Shown: positions 7,375 through 16,394 of the stretch, one piece after another
Numbering within the stretch: position 1 is the first letter of the stretch
Layout of the letters: every line of letters starts with the position of its first letter
From: a virus
DNA: 29,265 nucleotides
Direction: 5' to 3' (one strand)
Virus record (IMG/VR): IMGVR_UViG_3300017786_000089
Location: 1-29,265 of that record
Program-made: the position numbers and the translations under genes
Notes under the pieces: generated by a model
Seen by the model: only the letters and a program-made list of their open reading frames with translations
What the model was told of the DNA's origin: nothing
Databases searched by the model: none

Positions 7375-10188
7375 ATGGCTGTTTTTCTACTTCCTCTTGC
7401 TAAAGGTTTATTGAGTGCTGGTGCAAAGGCAGGCGCTAAAAAAGCGCTTATGAATAAAGCAAAAAGTGTTGCTAGTAATAAAGCAAAGAAATTTTTAAAA
7501 AATAAAAAAAGTAATAAAAAAACTAGAAGCACAAGTTCTGAAAAATCAACAACAAGTAAAGGTGGTGCTCTAGTAAAAGCAATGAATGGTGGTGGTGTCA
7601 CTGCTATGAGAAAATCATCATCTGTGAAAGTTAAGAATCCAAATTTAAGTGCAAAGGGGTCTAAAATTGGTTTTCAAAAAATCAATATTCAACTTGATAA
7701 TATCAATAAGTTAACAGGTTCTATTGATGATGCTCTCAAAGGACAATATCAGAAAGAAGTTCAGGAGAGAAAAAGCAGAAGAGAAGCAGCAGCAAAATTA
7801 AGAAAGTCAAGAAGAGAACAACTTCTTGAGGGTGGTAAGAAAGCAGCAGGTGTTGCTTCTGGTGTTGTTTCTGGAGTTGGTGGAGCATTTGATTTTATGG
7901 GATTCATCACCAACATATTACTTGGTGGTCTTCTCCTTTTTCTTGTAAAGAGTTTCAAAAAAATAATTAGTGCATTTAATTTTGTAAGAGATAATCTTTA
8001 CTTAGTATTTGCTTCTTTAAGAGCAATACTGCAAGCATTCAGATTAGCAGGTAGTGGACTTAAAGCCTTTGTTAGAGGTGCCATCAAGGCACCACTTAAA
8101 ATTATAAAGGCAGGGTTTAAGGGATTTTTTAGATTATTCTCATCAATATTAAGGAAAGGTGGTTCTCTAATTGGTGCAGGATTAAGAGGACTTGGCAATG
8201 CTTTATTTGATTTTGGTGCAGCAGCGATTAAAAGAATAAAAGATTTAGCAGTTGTAGCAGGGAGAGGTTTAGTTCGTGGTGCTAAAGCTGCTAGAGATTT
8301 AGCAAACTTTTTAAGAAAAACAGCACCTCTAACAAAACTCAGGTCAGCAGCTGGTAAATTATTTCAAAAAGCACTAGCAACACCAGCAGCACGTCTTGCT
8401 AGTAAAATATCATATACAAGATTAGGTAACAAAGCAGCTGAATTGATTTTTGATGCAAGACTTGGAATAAGGTCTGCTAAAAAAGCATTAGCACCAGTGT
8501 TATCAACAGGTAAAGATCTCCTCAAAGCTGGTGCTGCTGGAGGAAGAAAATTAATAACTGAAGGAGGAGAGTTATTAGTAAGGGGTGCAGATAAGGGAAG
8601 ACGTGCAGCAAGTGCTTTAAAAGGTAAAGTAAGTCCATTCCTTAAAAAACTCTTGGGTAGTAAGGGAGCACAAGAAGTAGCAGGTGCAGCACCATTTCTC
8701 AAAAGATTAAAAGGTCCATTAAGTAAAATCAAGATTCCAATCATTGGACCACTCCTTGTACTTGGTATAAATTTACTTGATCCTGATGTAGGTGTAGAGG
8801 AGTCAATCTTCAAAGCATTAGGAACAGCAGTTGGTGAGATTATTGGCACATTAGTTCCTATACCAATTCTTGGTACATTGATTGGTGGTCTTCTTGGTGA
8901 GTATGGAGGTTCTCTTCTCTATACATTGATTAGAGGTGGTGGTATTGGACCATTTCAAAAAAGAATAAGTGAAGACTTTAAAAAACTAATTGATGTAGGT
9001 AAACAGGGGTGGGAATTTATAAGTGGTGGAACAAAAAGATTGATTGATAATTTTCCAGAGATAAAAGTTCCTAAAAAACTTGGTCTACAGACAACACTTG
9101 GTTTAATGTTTCCATTAGTTGGTCCTCTTCAAGGAAAAAGACTTGGTGCAAGGATAGAAACCCTTCCTGATCTTGGTGCATTTTTTAATATGGATAAGAT
9201 GGGGTCATTAATGAAAGGTTCATTCTTCCCTGATAAATTTGATATGCCAAAATTTAAAAGTGCAGAACCCAATTTAGATGATTTAACTGAAGAAGAGCAG
9301 GCAATGATAGATACTATGCCCACAAAAACCAGCACACCTACAACACCTTTGGTGGGTGAGGTTAAAGATCCAAAAGAGACTGATGGACAATCTGCTCCAA
9401 AAGCAACTCCAACAACTGGAACTGGATTAAAAGATGTTGTTCCTACTGCTAACCTTATGGCAAGGGGTGTTGGCACTGGTGATGTTGGTATGACTAGTGG
9501 AAGAGGAATGAGGATGAGTCCCACACTGGGAAGAATGAAACATCACGCTGGTGTTGACATTGGCACTAATGGTGAGAAAGGATATTTTGTAGCCTTTAAA
9601 TTGAAAGGAAAGGTAAGTCTTATATCTAACTTGTCTGGATATGGAGAAACTGTTATAATTGAGGCAGGTGGATATGATTTCTTATTTGCTCATCTTGCTA
9701 GAAGATCAACTCTTACACAGGGTCAACCTTATAACGGTGAAATCATTGGTGAGATTGGTAACACTGGAGTTGGAACAGGTGAGCACCTTCATTTTGAAGT
9801 TAGATCAGTTGGTGGTGGCAGTGGAACTGATGTAGATCCAATGCCTTTTGTAAAACATCTTGTAATTGGTAGAATGGGAGATGGTTCTGCAGTTGGAACG
9901 CAAACAGCACCCTCAACAACATTCTCGCAGGTTACTGAATCTGTAATAAGACCTGCTTCACCAGGGTCTTCAGCACCTGCTGCATCTAGAAACTTAGAAC
10001 AATACCCCTCATATGATGATGCTCAAAGAAATATCATTGTGATGGGTCAAGGTGGCAGAAGAGGTGGTGGAGGGTCATTACCAAGTAGAGGTGGTGGTAC
10101 TACAATGAGAACAGGTGCTTCTACAACTGACATGTTAAATAGTTATTATAAACAACAACTCTTAGGGTTACTGTATAAAGTAGGATAA
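7375..10188 (+). CDS. Tail-interior protein with M23 peptidase domain
   Basis: This 937-residue protein has a very basic N-terminus (about 1-60) and a Gly/Ser-rich linker. A coiled stretch of RRE/KSRR repeats leads to a hydrophobic motif TNILLGGLLLFLVKSFKK (about 179-196) that closely resembles the one in the gene before it. A long basic amphipathic region (200-440) follows, then a hydrophobic Gly-rich segment (about 450-520) with PIPILGTLIGGLLGEYGG. Near the C-terminus lies an M23 (lysostaphin-type) metallopeptidase domain with HHAGVDIG (His724, Asp728), FAHLARR, and GNTGVGTGEHLHFEVR (His804, His806). All expected zinc ligands are visible. Such enzymes cut peptide cross-links of peptidoglycan. 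The ribosome site AGGAT lies within the end of the previous gene. It could be the tape measure itself, because residue count and hydrophobic segments fit. Confidence 0.75.
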   Translation: MAVFLLPLAKGLLSAGAKAGAKKALMNKAKSVASNKAKKFLKNKKSNKKTRSTSSEKSTTSKGGALVKAMNGGGVTAMRKSSSVKVKNPNLSAKGSKIGFQKINIQLDNINKLTGSIDDALKGQYQKEVQERKSRREAAAKLRKSRREQLLEGGKKAAGVASGVVSGVGGAFDFMGFITNILLGGLLLFLVKSFKKIISAFNFVRDNLYLVFASLRAILQAFRLAGSGLKAFVRGAIKAPLKIIKAGFKGFFRLFSSILRKGGSLIGAGLRGLGNALFDFGAAAIKRIKDLAVVAGRGLVRGAKAARDLANFLRKTAPLTKLRSAAGKLFQKALATPAARLASKISYTRLGNKAAELIFDARLGIRSAKKALAPVLSTGKDLLKAGAAGGRKLITEGGELLVRGADKGRRAASALKGKVSPFLKKLLGSKGAQEVAGAAPFLKRLKGPLSKIKIPIIGPLLVLGINLLDPDVGVEESIFKALGTAVGEIIGTLVPIPILGTLIGGLLGEYGGSLLYTLIRGGGIGPFQKRISEDFKKLIDVGKQGWEFISGGTKRLIDNFPEIKVPKKLGLQTTLGLMFPLVGPLQGKRLGARIETLPDLGAFFNMDKMGSLMKGSFFPDKFDMPKFKSAEPNLDDLTEEEQAMIDTMPTKTSTPTTPLVGEVKDPKETDGQSAPKATPTTGTGLKDVVPTANLMARGVGTGDVGMTSGRGMRMSPTLGRMKHHAGVDIGTNGEKGYFVAFKLKGKVSLISNLSGYGETVIIEAGGYDFLFAHLARRSTLTQGQPYNGEIIGEIGNTGVGTGEHLHFEVRSVGGGSGTDVDPMPFVKHLVIGRMGDGSAVGTQTAPSTTFSQVTESVIRPASPGSSAPAASRNLEQYPSYDDAQRNIIVMGQGGRRGGGGSLPSRGGGTTMRTGASTTDMLNSYYKQQLLGLLYKVG

Positions 10189-11516
10189 TGGAAAAACTGG
10201 CAAAACCTTTCGAATCTGGTGATATTGTAGATTTTAGTATTAGCTCTAATTCTAAAAACTTTTCTATTGACATCTCACCAAGTGTTGTTGAGTTTAGATA
10301 TTTTGAAAGTGTCTTATCAAATACAATAACTGCTACGGCAGTTGTTACAGACACTGGTGTTCAGGAAGGAAGCAAGATAGGTGAAGGCAGTATTATTGAT
10401 GCTCTACCAATTAGAGGTAGTGAAAGAGCAGATATAACTATTCAAGATAATGAAGGAAATGAATTACAATTAGAACTTTATGTGAATAGAGTTAGAAATA
10501 GTGTTCCAGGCACTCAAAATGAAGTATTCTTTATTGATTTTTCATCTAAAGAATATTTTGCTAATGAGCAGTTTAGAGTAGTCAAGAGATACAAAGATGC
10601 TCCAATCTCAACACATGTTTCTGATATCACCAAAGCAATGGGTATCAGTTCAATTGATGTTGATGATACTGCTGGTAATTATAATTTTTATGGTAATGAT
10701 AGAAAACCTTTTTATATCCTAACCTGGTTAGCATCTAAAGCAATTCCAAGTAAATCTGGACAAGGTTCAGGACTTGGTGGTGCTGCAGGATATATGTTCT
10801 TTCAAACTAGAGATGGACACTTCTTTAAATCAATTGATACACTTCTTGATCAACCAAAGAAAAGAACTTTTATTCAAACCAATACTGTAGGAATACCTGA
10901 TGATGATGAATATGATGGAAAAATTCTATCTTATAACATTAATGCAGACATTGATGTTCAACAAAATCTTGCACTAGGGGTCTATAATAATAGGACTATT
11001 TTCTTTGATCCAGTAAGTTTCACTTATGTTGTCCAAGGATTTGGTGAAAATCAACAGGATGGCAAAATTAATACTGCAGGTGATTCAGAGGCAACTCCAG
11101 GAAAGTTATTGAATCCACAATTATTGAGCACTCCATCTAGATTGATGTCTAGAGTGTTGGATGTAGGATGGAATCAAGCAGGCACTGGTGATGAACAGAT
11201 TCCAAATTACAAAGATGGTGATGAGACAAAATTAAATGATAACTCTACAAAAAATCTTGTCCAATCTGTGATGAGATATAATCAGTTATTTACTATTCAG
11301 ACTGAAATTAAAATAGCTGGTGACTTTTCAATCAGGGCAGGTGATATTGTCAAATGTGTCTTCCCTCAAATTGGTCCAGAAGATACCACAGGTGCAATAA
11401 ATAATGAAACAAGTGGTGAGTATTTGGTGGCTCATGTATGTCATAGAACCACACCAAAGGATACTTTTTCAAGTCTCACATTAGTGAGAGACTCATACAG
11501 GGTAAAGAATAAATGA
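10188..11516 (+). CDS. 27: Baseplate hub protein, gp27-like
   Basis: This 442-residue protein opens with strands FSIDISPSVVEFRYFESVLS and ITATAVVTDTG (about 22-55), then PIRGSERADITIQD and VFFIDFSSKEYFANEQFRVV (about 75-125). It ends with a beta-rich segment containing IRAGDIVKCVFPQIG and SGEYLVAHVCHRTTP. The pattern of paired barrel domains is that of gp27-type hub proteins, which form the trimeric torus joining the tail tube to the spike (391 residues in T4). Its place directly before gp5, with which gp27 forms a complex in T4, supports the call. The start overlaps the previous stop (TAATG), and the stop overlaps the gp5 start (ATGA), so expression of hub and spike is coupled. Confidence 0.7.
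   Translation: MEKLAKPFESGDIVDFSISSNSKNFSIDISPSVVEFRYFESVLSNTITATAVVTDTGVQEGSKIGEGSIIDALPIRGSERADITIQDNEGNELQLELYVNRVRNSVPGTQNEVFFIDFSSKEYFANEQFRVVKRYKDAPISTHVSDITKAMGISSIDVDDTAGNYNFYGNDRKPFYILTWLASKAIPSKSGQGSGLGGAAGYMFFQTRDGHFFKSIDTLLDQPKKRTFIQTNTVGIPDDDEYDGKILSYNINADIDVQQNLALGVYNNRTIFFDPVSFTYVVQGFGENQQDGKINTAGDSEATPGKLLNPQLLSTPSRLMSRVLDVGWNQAGTGDEQIPNYKDGDETKLNDNSTKNLVQSVMRYNQLFTIQTEIKIAGDFSIRAGDIVKCVFPQIGPEDTTGAINNETSGEYLVAHVCHRTTPKDTFSSLTLVRDSYRVKNK
11396..11403 (+). promoter_or_regulatory. Possible internal late promoter box before gp5
   Basis: AATAAATA fits NATAAATA, about 110 bases upstream of the gp5 start and inside the hub gene. Chance occurrence in AT-rich coding sequence is possible. 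Confidence 0.3.
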
Positions 11517-14500
11517 TAGATCAAGGTTTTCTTAAATCACATTTTATTGGTAGAGATGGGTTCATCTGGTGGATAGGACAAGTTGCGCCTAAGGAGACCT
11601 GGGAAAAGAATTTTGGTACAGGTGGTGAAACAGACGACTCATCATCTATTGAGGGATTTGGAGAGAGATATAGAGTTCGTATTATGGGTTACCATACTGC
11701 GAATAAAGAGGATTTACCTGATGATGAATTGCCATTTGCCACTATAATGTATCCAGTCACTGGTGGTGCTGGTGGTGAAGCTTCCACATCATCAAATATA
11801 AGACAGGGTAACTTTGTATTTGGTTTCTTCCTTGATGGGGAAGAGGCACAACAACCTGTCATTATGGGTTTGATTGGTTATAATAACTATCAGCAAGTTA
11901 TAGATGCTGTTCCCACCATTGGTTTTAAACCTTTCTATGGTCTTGATGGTAAGAAACCTGGTGGTGGTAAATTAAAAGAAACACAAACAGATGGTCTTGA
12001 AACAAAAACCACACAAAATGTAAGTGGTGCAACAGACTCCAGTGCTTCTAGTAGCACTGCCAATACCACTTCTGCTAATGATACTACTTCATCTAATGTC
12101 ACAGGTGTTGAGGGACATAAGAATTTAACAAGAGCAAAAAGTGTTGCAGAAGCAACAGATCCCTCAGAGAGAATACCAAAATATCTTCCAAGTGCTAGTT
12201 CAAATGAACTTCCTATAAAGGGCATTCAATTTGCACTACAAAAATCTATACAAGAAATTGAAAACCTTAAAAGAACTATCAGAACTATTGGGTCTGAACA
12301 ACTTGAAACATTAAACAACATAGAAAATGAGATCAATACTAAAATTGATCAGGCAGCATCATCTATAGCAAGTGCTATAAAATGGATCTATGAAATGATT
12401 GAGGAGCATATCTTCAAGAATATGGATAAAGCTTTCAAGAAAGTTTTCTCCTTAGCAAAACCAAGTGAGCAGGGAAAAGTATCAGAAACAGCATCAACAA
12501 TAATGGATACTATGGCTTGTTTCTTTAGAAAGTTATTTGGTGGTCTTCTTGGTATGATAAGAAACTTTATTAAAGAGGCAGTTGATAAAGTTGTTAATGT
12601 TCCTACCTGTTTTGTTGAGAAGTTTGCTGGTAATATTTTAGGAACTATAAGTGGGTCTTTGTCTAGCGCAATGGAAGGAATCACAGGTCTTATTGAAGGT
12701 GCTGTAGATTTAGCAGGTGAGGGTTTAGATATTGCCTCTGATGTGATGGGTATGGCTTCAAACCTCCTTTCATTCCTGAATTGTGATGAATTTCCAGAAG
12801 ACTCTCCTGTCAGTGAGTGGAGTCATATCTATGGTTCAGGACCACAATTTGGTAAAGGTGACATAGCAAATATTTTAAATAGAGCAAAGGGATTTGCCTC
12901 AAATGCAAAAACACAGGGTTTAGATGCACTTGATACATTTGATTTTGCAAAAGATGCAAACTTTTCTGAACTACTTGATGTAAAAAGTCAACTTGATGGT
13001 TGTATTACTGATGAGTTTCCTTGTGGTCCTCCCAATTTAAATTTCTTTGGAAGTCCACAGGGTGCTGGCGCTGCAGGTAATCTTGTTATCAACGCTGCTG
13101 GTAATGTAATTGGTGTTGATATGCAGAGTTTTGGTGTTGGTTATGATGATCAAACTAGAATTAATATTTCTGACTTATGTGGTAATGGGCAAGGTGCAGT
13201 TTTAAGACCTGTCTTTGGTAATGTTAATAATGCTTTTGCACAACCAGTAACACCATCAGGTCCATCTAATCCTGGAACACCAGCACTTGCACCTGATAGT
13301 CTTGGATTTGGACCATTTGATGATAATCCATATCCATTTGACAATAATGTTCCTGGATCTCAGAGAACATCACCTTACAATCCAGGAGGAATAGCATATG
13401 GAACACCTGCATATGGTCTAGGACCAAGTTTTTCTAGACTTGGCAAGAAAGCACCTAAAACACAACTTGGTATTTCCACTGCAAATTATACTGTAAACTT
13501 TACTATTGAAACATTTTCAATTCCAGTTGCTGAGACAAAAAGTCAACCAGTTGTAAAGTTTGTACTGCAAAATAAAACACAACTTGAAAACATTGATACT
13601 GATTTTGACTTTACACCTGATGATATATCAGGACAGGGGAGATTGGAGAATGGTCAAGTTGTAGTTGGTAGTGGTGAAGAAAAATTTGCTTTAGCACCAA
13701 AAAATGTTATTGATCAGAATGGACAAGAACTTGAATTCCAAGAGGCATTTAAAGGAGGACAGAAACAAAGAGTTGTTGAGGATGAAATTTACCTTGTTAG
13801 AGGATTTCAATTTAATGGCGATGCATTAATAAATCCTATTAAGATTAGCAATGATGGTAAATGTGCCAAGATTGATGCTGTAGATAATGTAAAAATTACA
13901 ACAGTTGCAAAAAATGTTGAAGTTAATACATCTATTAGTAAAAAAGTTGATTTTAGAATTACAACTGATGCAAAATATGGAAATGGTATAAAAATTTTAG
14001 GAATTGATCTTGATATAAAGAAACCTTATGATGGTGATCAATTAGACCTCACTTCTTCAAAAAATGCTCAAACAGGAATTGTTTATGATGTTGAAATCTA
14101 TAGTCCTGAATCAAGAAATGGATGTAGATTGAGACTAAAAGGAAATACATTAGAGTTAGAAGATCATAGTGATAATGATTGGACAGATCTTGTTGTCACA
14201 CCTAGTGAGGGAAGATTTTTTGATTTGCAAGATGGTGGATCAAATGGAAGACCTAAAAATATTGCAACATGTAAGTTTGTTATTGATAGAGTAACAACAT
14301 TTAAAACAGTATATGAAGATGTTAAAACAGGTGGTGATAGTGATAATGATTATGATGATTTGGTAATTTGTGCAAAGAGAGGTAAATTTAAACTTCCAAG
14401 GTCTGCAAAATTAAAAGCAGAGGGAGCTGTGCTTTACATTCTTGAAAAGCAAGCTACACCTTCACCCTCTTCACCAGTAGTTCCTACCTCTTTACCATCA

Positions 14501-15775
14501 CCAGGTGTTCCTGCGCTTCCAATACCAGATTATTCTGTTGTAAGTCCTGGACCCACTAGTGGAGGAATTCCAGGCACTCTTACACCTGGTCCAAGTGTAA
14601 ATTCTTCATTCCATCCATTTCCTGGTTCAACTACTTTAGGACCTGGTAAGTGGGTTCCTGGTCCTGTTCCTCCTGGTGGTGGTGGTCCTCATGTTGGACC
14701 TGCTGTGTTTATTCATGATGGACAATTGTTTGGTGAATTGACAGGACAACAAGGCACTCCAGCACCTTCATCAGTTAGTCCTGCTGGGTCATTTGCTCCT
14801 AATACTGGTGGTGGTGGAGGAGTTGGTGATAATGTGGGTGGTATTGTAGGACCTGAAGAAGATGGAAGTTTAAGAGGAGGACCTGGTGGTATTGGAGAAC
14901 CTCTTGGTAGAGAATCTACCCCTGGTGGTTTTGAACCTGGTTCAGGTGGTGGAGGAGGAGCATCTAATCCTGGTGGTCCAATTGGTCCCATTACTTCATT
15001 ACCTCCAGGACCTGGTGTATTTTATCCTGATTTGGCAACTGATGTTGGTCCTATTATTGGAATTCCAGTTGCTCCAGGAGTAATGGTTCCTCCAGAATTG
15101 GGTGGTATTACTGGTCCAGGAATTGGTATTGTTGATATTATTGTTGAGGATGGTGGAGTTGGATATCTTTCTGGACCAGATGGTAGCACTGGTGGTGACG
15201 GTAGAACCTATAGCGCACCAAGTGACACTAGAGTCACTTACAGTGATGGTGTGAAAGAGATTCCAATTGGACCTGGTAATAGAATTTGTGTAGATGCAGG
15301 TGATATTGTTATATTGCCCATTGGCACTGAAGTGATTACAGAACCATTTGATGGAGAAGGTGGTGGTGAATTAATTATTGGTGGTGCTCCACATGTCATG
15401 CAAAAACCAGGTTGCTTCTATACTCCTCAAGGTGGAGAGAAACCTCCAACTGATGGAACTTATCCAGTAATAATGTATCTTTGTGATGTCATTGTCAAAA
15501 AACCTGGTTTTGGATATAAAAATACTGACAAGGTAATTATAAATCCAAGAATGGGTGCAGAAGCAGAATTAGTTGTTGATAAATTTGGTAGAATTTCAGA
15601 TGTCTTAATTACTAAACCAGGTGAAGGATTCCAAGAGATTCCAACCATTACTATTGAGAGTGTGACAGGACAAGATGCTGACTTACTTGCAAAACTTTGT
15701 ATAGATAGAATAAGTGATGAAACAATTGATCAAGATAAAGTAATTCAAGTAGTAGATTGTGTAGGTAAGTTTTAA
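11513..15775 (+). CDS. 5: Giant gp5-type baseplate hub/spike protein without lysozyme domain
   Basis: This 1420-residue protein starts with the OB-fold of T4 gp5: RDGFIWWIGQVAPKETW, YRVRIMGYHT, LPDDELPFATIMYPV, and GNFVFGFFLDGEEAQQPVIM (about 14-125). No T4-lysozyme domain follows. Instead there is a Thr/Ser linker (130-220) and a helical region with hydrophobic stretches (about 235-420). A GVGYD beta module lies near 540. A domain at about 645-965 carries two acidic motifs, DHSDNDWTDLVV (about 883) and GGDSDNDYDDLVI (about 940), that look like calcium loops. A Pro/Gly-rich stretch spans about 985-1205. A C-terminal beta region has GFGYKNTDKVIINP and ISDVLITKPGEGF (about 1330-1375). T4 gp5 has 575 residues. 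The needle helix is missing and appears as the next gene. The OB-fold call is secure; roles of the insertions are unknown. Confidence 0.75.
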   Translation: MIDQGFLKSHFIGRDGFIWWIGQVAPKETWEKNFGTGGETDDSSSIEGFGERYRVRIMGYHTANKEDLPDDELPFATIMYPVTGGAGGEASTSSNIRQGNFVFGFFLDGEEAQQPVIMGLIGYNNYQQVIDAVPTIGFKPFYGLDGKKPGGGKLKETQTDGLETKTTQNVSGATDSSASSSTANTTSANDTTSSNVTGVEGHKNLTRAKSVAEATDPSERIPKYLPSASSNELPIKGIQFALQKSIQEIENLKRTIRTIGSEQLETLNNIENEINTKIDQAASSIASAIKWIYEMIEEHIFKNMDKAFKKVFSLAKPSEQGKVSETASTIMDTMACFFRKLFGGLLGMIRNFIKEAVDKVVNVPTCFVEKFAGNILGTISGSLSSAMEGITGLIEGAVDLAGEGLDIASDVMGMASNLLSFLNCDEFPEDSPVSEWSHIYGSGPQFGKGDIANILNRAKGFASNAKTQGLDALDTFDFAKDANFSELLDVKSQLDGCITDEFPCGPPNLNFFGSPQGAGAAGNLVINAAGNVIGVDMQSFGVGYDDQTRINISDLCGNGQGAVLRPVFGNVNNAFAQPVTPSGPSNPGTPALAPDSLGFGPFDDNPYPFDNNVPGSQRTSPYNPGGIAYGTPAYGLGPSFSRLGKKAPKTQLGISTANYTVNFTIETFSIPVAETKSQPVVKFVLQNKTQLENIDTDFDFTPDDISGQGRLENGQVVVGSGEEKFALAPKNVIDQNGQELEFQEAFKGGQKQRVVEDEIYLVRGFQFNGDALINPIKISNDGKCAKIDAVDNVKITTVAKNVEVNTSISKKVDFRITTDAKYGNGIKILGIDLDIKKPYDGDQLDLTSSKNAQTGIVYDVEIYSPESRNGCRLRLKGNTLELEDHSDNDWTDLVVTPSEGRFFDLQDGGSNGRPKNIATCKFVIDRVTTFKTVYEDVKTGGDSDNDYDDLVICAKRGKFKLPRSAKLKAEGAVLYILEKQATPSPSSPVVPTSLPSPGVPALPIPDYSVVSPGPTSGGIPGTLTPGPSVNSSFHPFPGSTTLGPGKWVPGPVPPGGGGPHVGPAVFIHDGQLFGELTGQQGTPAPSSVSPAGSFAPNTGGGGGVGDNVGGIVGPEEDGSLRGGPGGIGEPLGRESTPGGFEPGSGGGGGASNPGGPIGPITSLPPGPGVFYPDLATDVGPIIGIPVAPGVMVPPELGGITGPGIGIVDIIVEDGGVGYLSGPDGSTGGDGRTYSAPSDTRVTYSDGVKEIPIGPGNRICVDAGDIVILPIGTEVITEPFDGEGGGELIIGGAPHVMQKPGCFYTPQGGEKPPTDGTYPVIMYLCDVIVKKPGFGYKNTDKVIINPRMGAEAELVVDKFGRISDVLITKPGEGFQEIPTITIESVTGQDADLLAKLCIDRISDETIDQDKVIQVVDCVGKF

Positions 15776-16386
15776 TGTCAGAAAAAATCAATTATGAAAC
15801 CTATAGATTAGGCACAAAAGATGGTGAAATTAAATTTGGACACATCTCACATAATCAACAAATATATTCTGTCTATTTAAATAATTACCTCACTGATGCC
15901 AATCACTATATTGCTATGGTACAAACTGGAGAGTTTGACTGGCAGAAAGATAGTACCCTTTGCAGATCAAAGGGTTCTTTTGCTGTTATCGCTGGTGATA
16001 ATGCAAAGGATGGAACACCATCTATTGACCTTACAGCAAACAGTGGTGATATTACTATTAGTGCTCCACATGGTAGAATAAAACTCATGGCAAAAGATAT
16101 TGAGTTAGTTTCTAGTGGAGATAGTGGAACTAATGGTAATATCAGATTGAAAGCTAATGAAAAGATTACACTTGATGCTGGACAAATGGTGGATATTCAT
16201 GGTAAAGTATCTGTAAAGATTTTTTCTGATAAAGATGTTGAAGTTATGGGTAGAAATATTTGTAATTTAATTGGTAATTTTGTAAATATGTGTGATGGTT
16301 CTGATGCTGTTGCTGCCTCTCTAGGTAGAGTAAGAAAAGGTGGATCAGCAACAGATATTAGACAATCTCAAACTTTGTTAGCATAG
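15775..16386 (+). CDS. Baseplate spike needle, gp5 C-terminal beta-helix-like
   Basis: This 203-residue protein has an N-terminal part with KFGHISHNQQIYSVYLNN and then a run of short strands from about 78 to 160: SIDLTANSGDITISAPHGR, IKLMAKDIELVSSG, NIRLKANEKITLDAGQMVD, VKIFSDKDVEVMGRNICNL. The spacing of alternating hydrophobic strands and glycine or polar turns is that of the trimeric beta-helix at the end of T4 gp5 and of related membrane-piercing spike proteins. I infer that it forms the tip needle that T4 makes as part of gp5. Its start overlaps the gp5 stop (TAATG), fitting a stoichiometric partner. An iron-binding tip motif is not obvious. The C-terminal 40 residues (AASLGRVRKGG...) are not helix-like and could cap or attach the needle. 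Confidence 0.65.
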   Translation: MSEKINYETYRLGTKDGEIKFGHISHNQQIYSVYLNNYLTDANHYIAMVQTGEFDWQKDSTLCRSKGSFAVIAGDNAKDGTPSIDLTANSGDITISAPHGRIKLMAKDIELVSSGDSGTNGNIRLKANEKITLDAGQMVDIHGKVSVKIFSDKDVEVMGRNICNLIGNFVNMCDGSDAVAASLGRVRKGGSATDIRQSQTLLA

Positions 16387-16394
16387 GAGGTATT

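Noticed and set aside
14713-14991. Minus-strand Pro-rich frame opposite gp5
   Set aside because: It is the mirror of the Gly/Pro-rich coding stretch of gp5. Similar antisense frames opposite Gly-rich regions (for example 26868-27212) were rejected for the same reason.
11513-15775. Lysozyme domain in gp5
   Set aside because: I looked for the Glu...Asp...Thr lysozyme pattern of T4 type after the OB-fold and found only linker, helical and beta segments.
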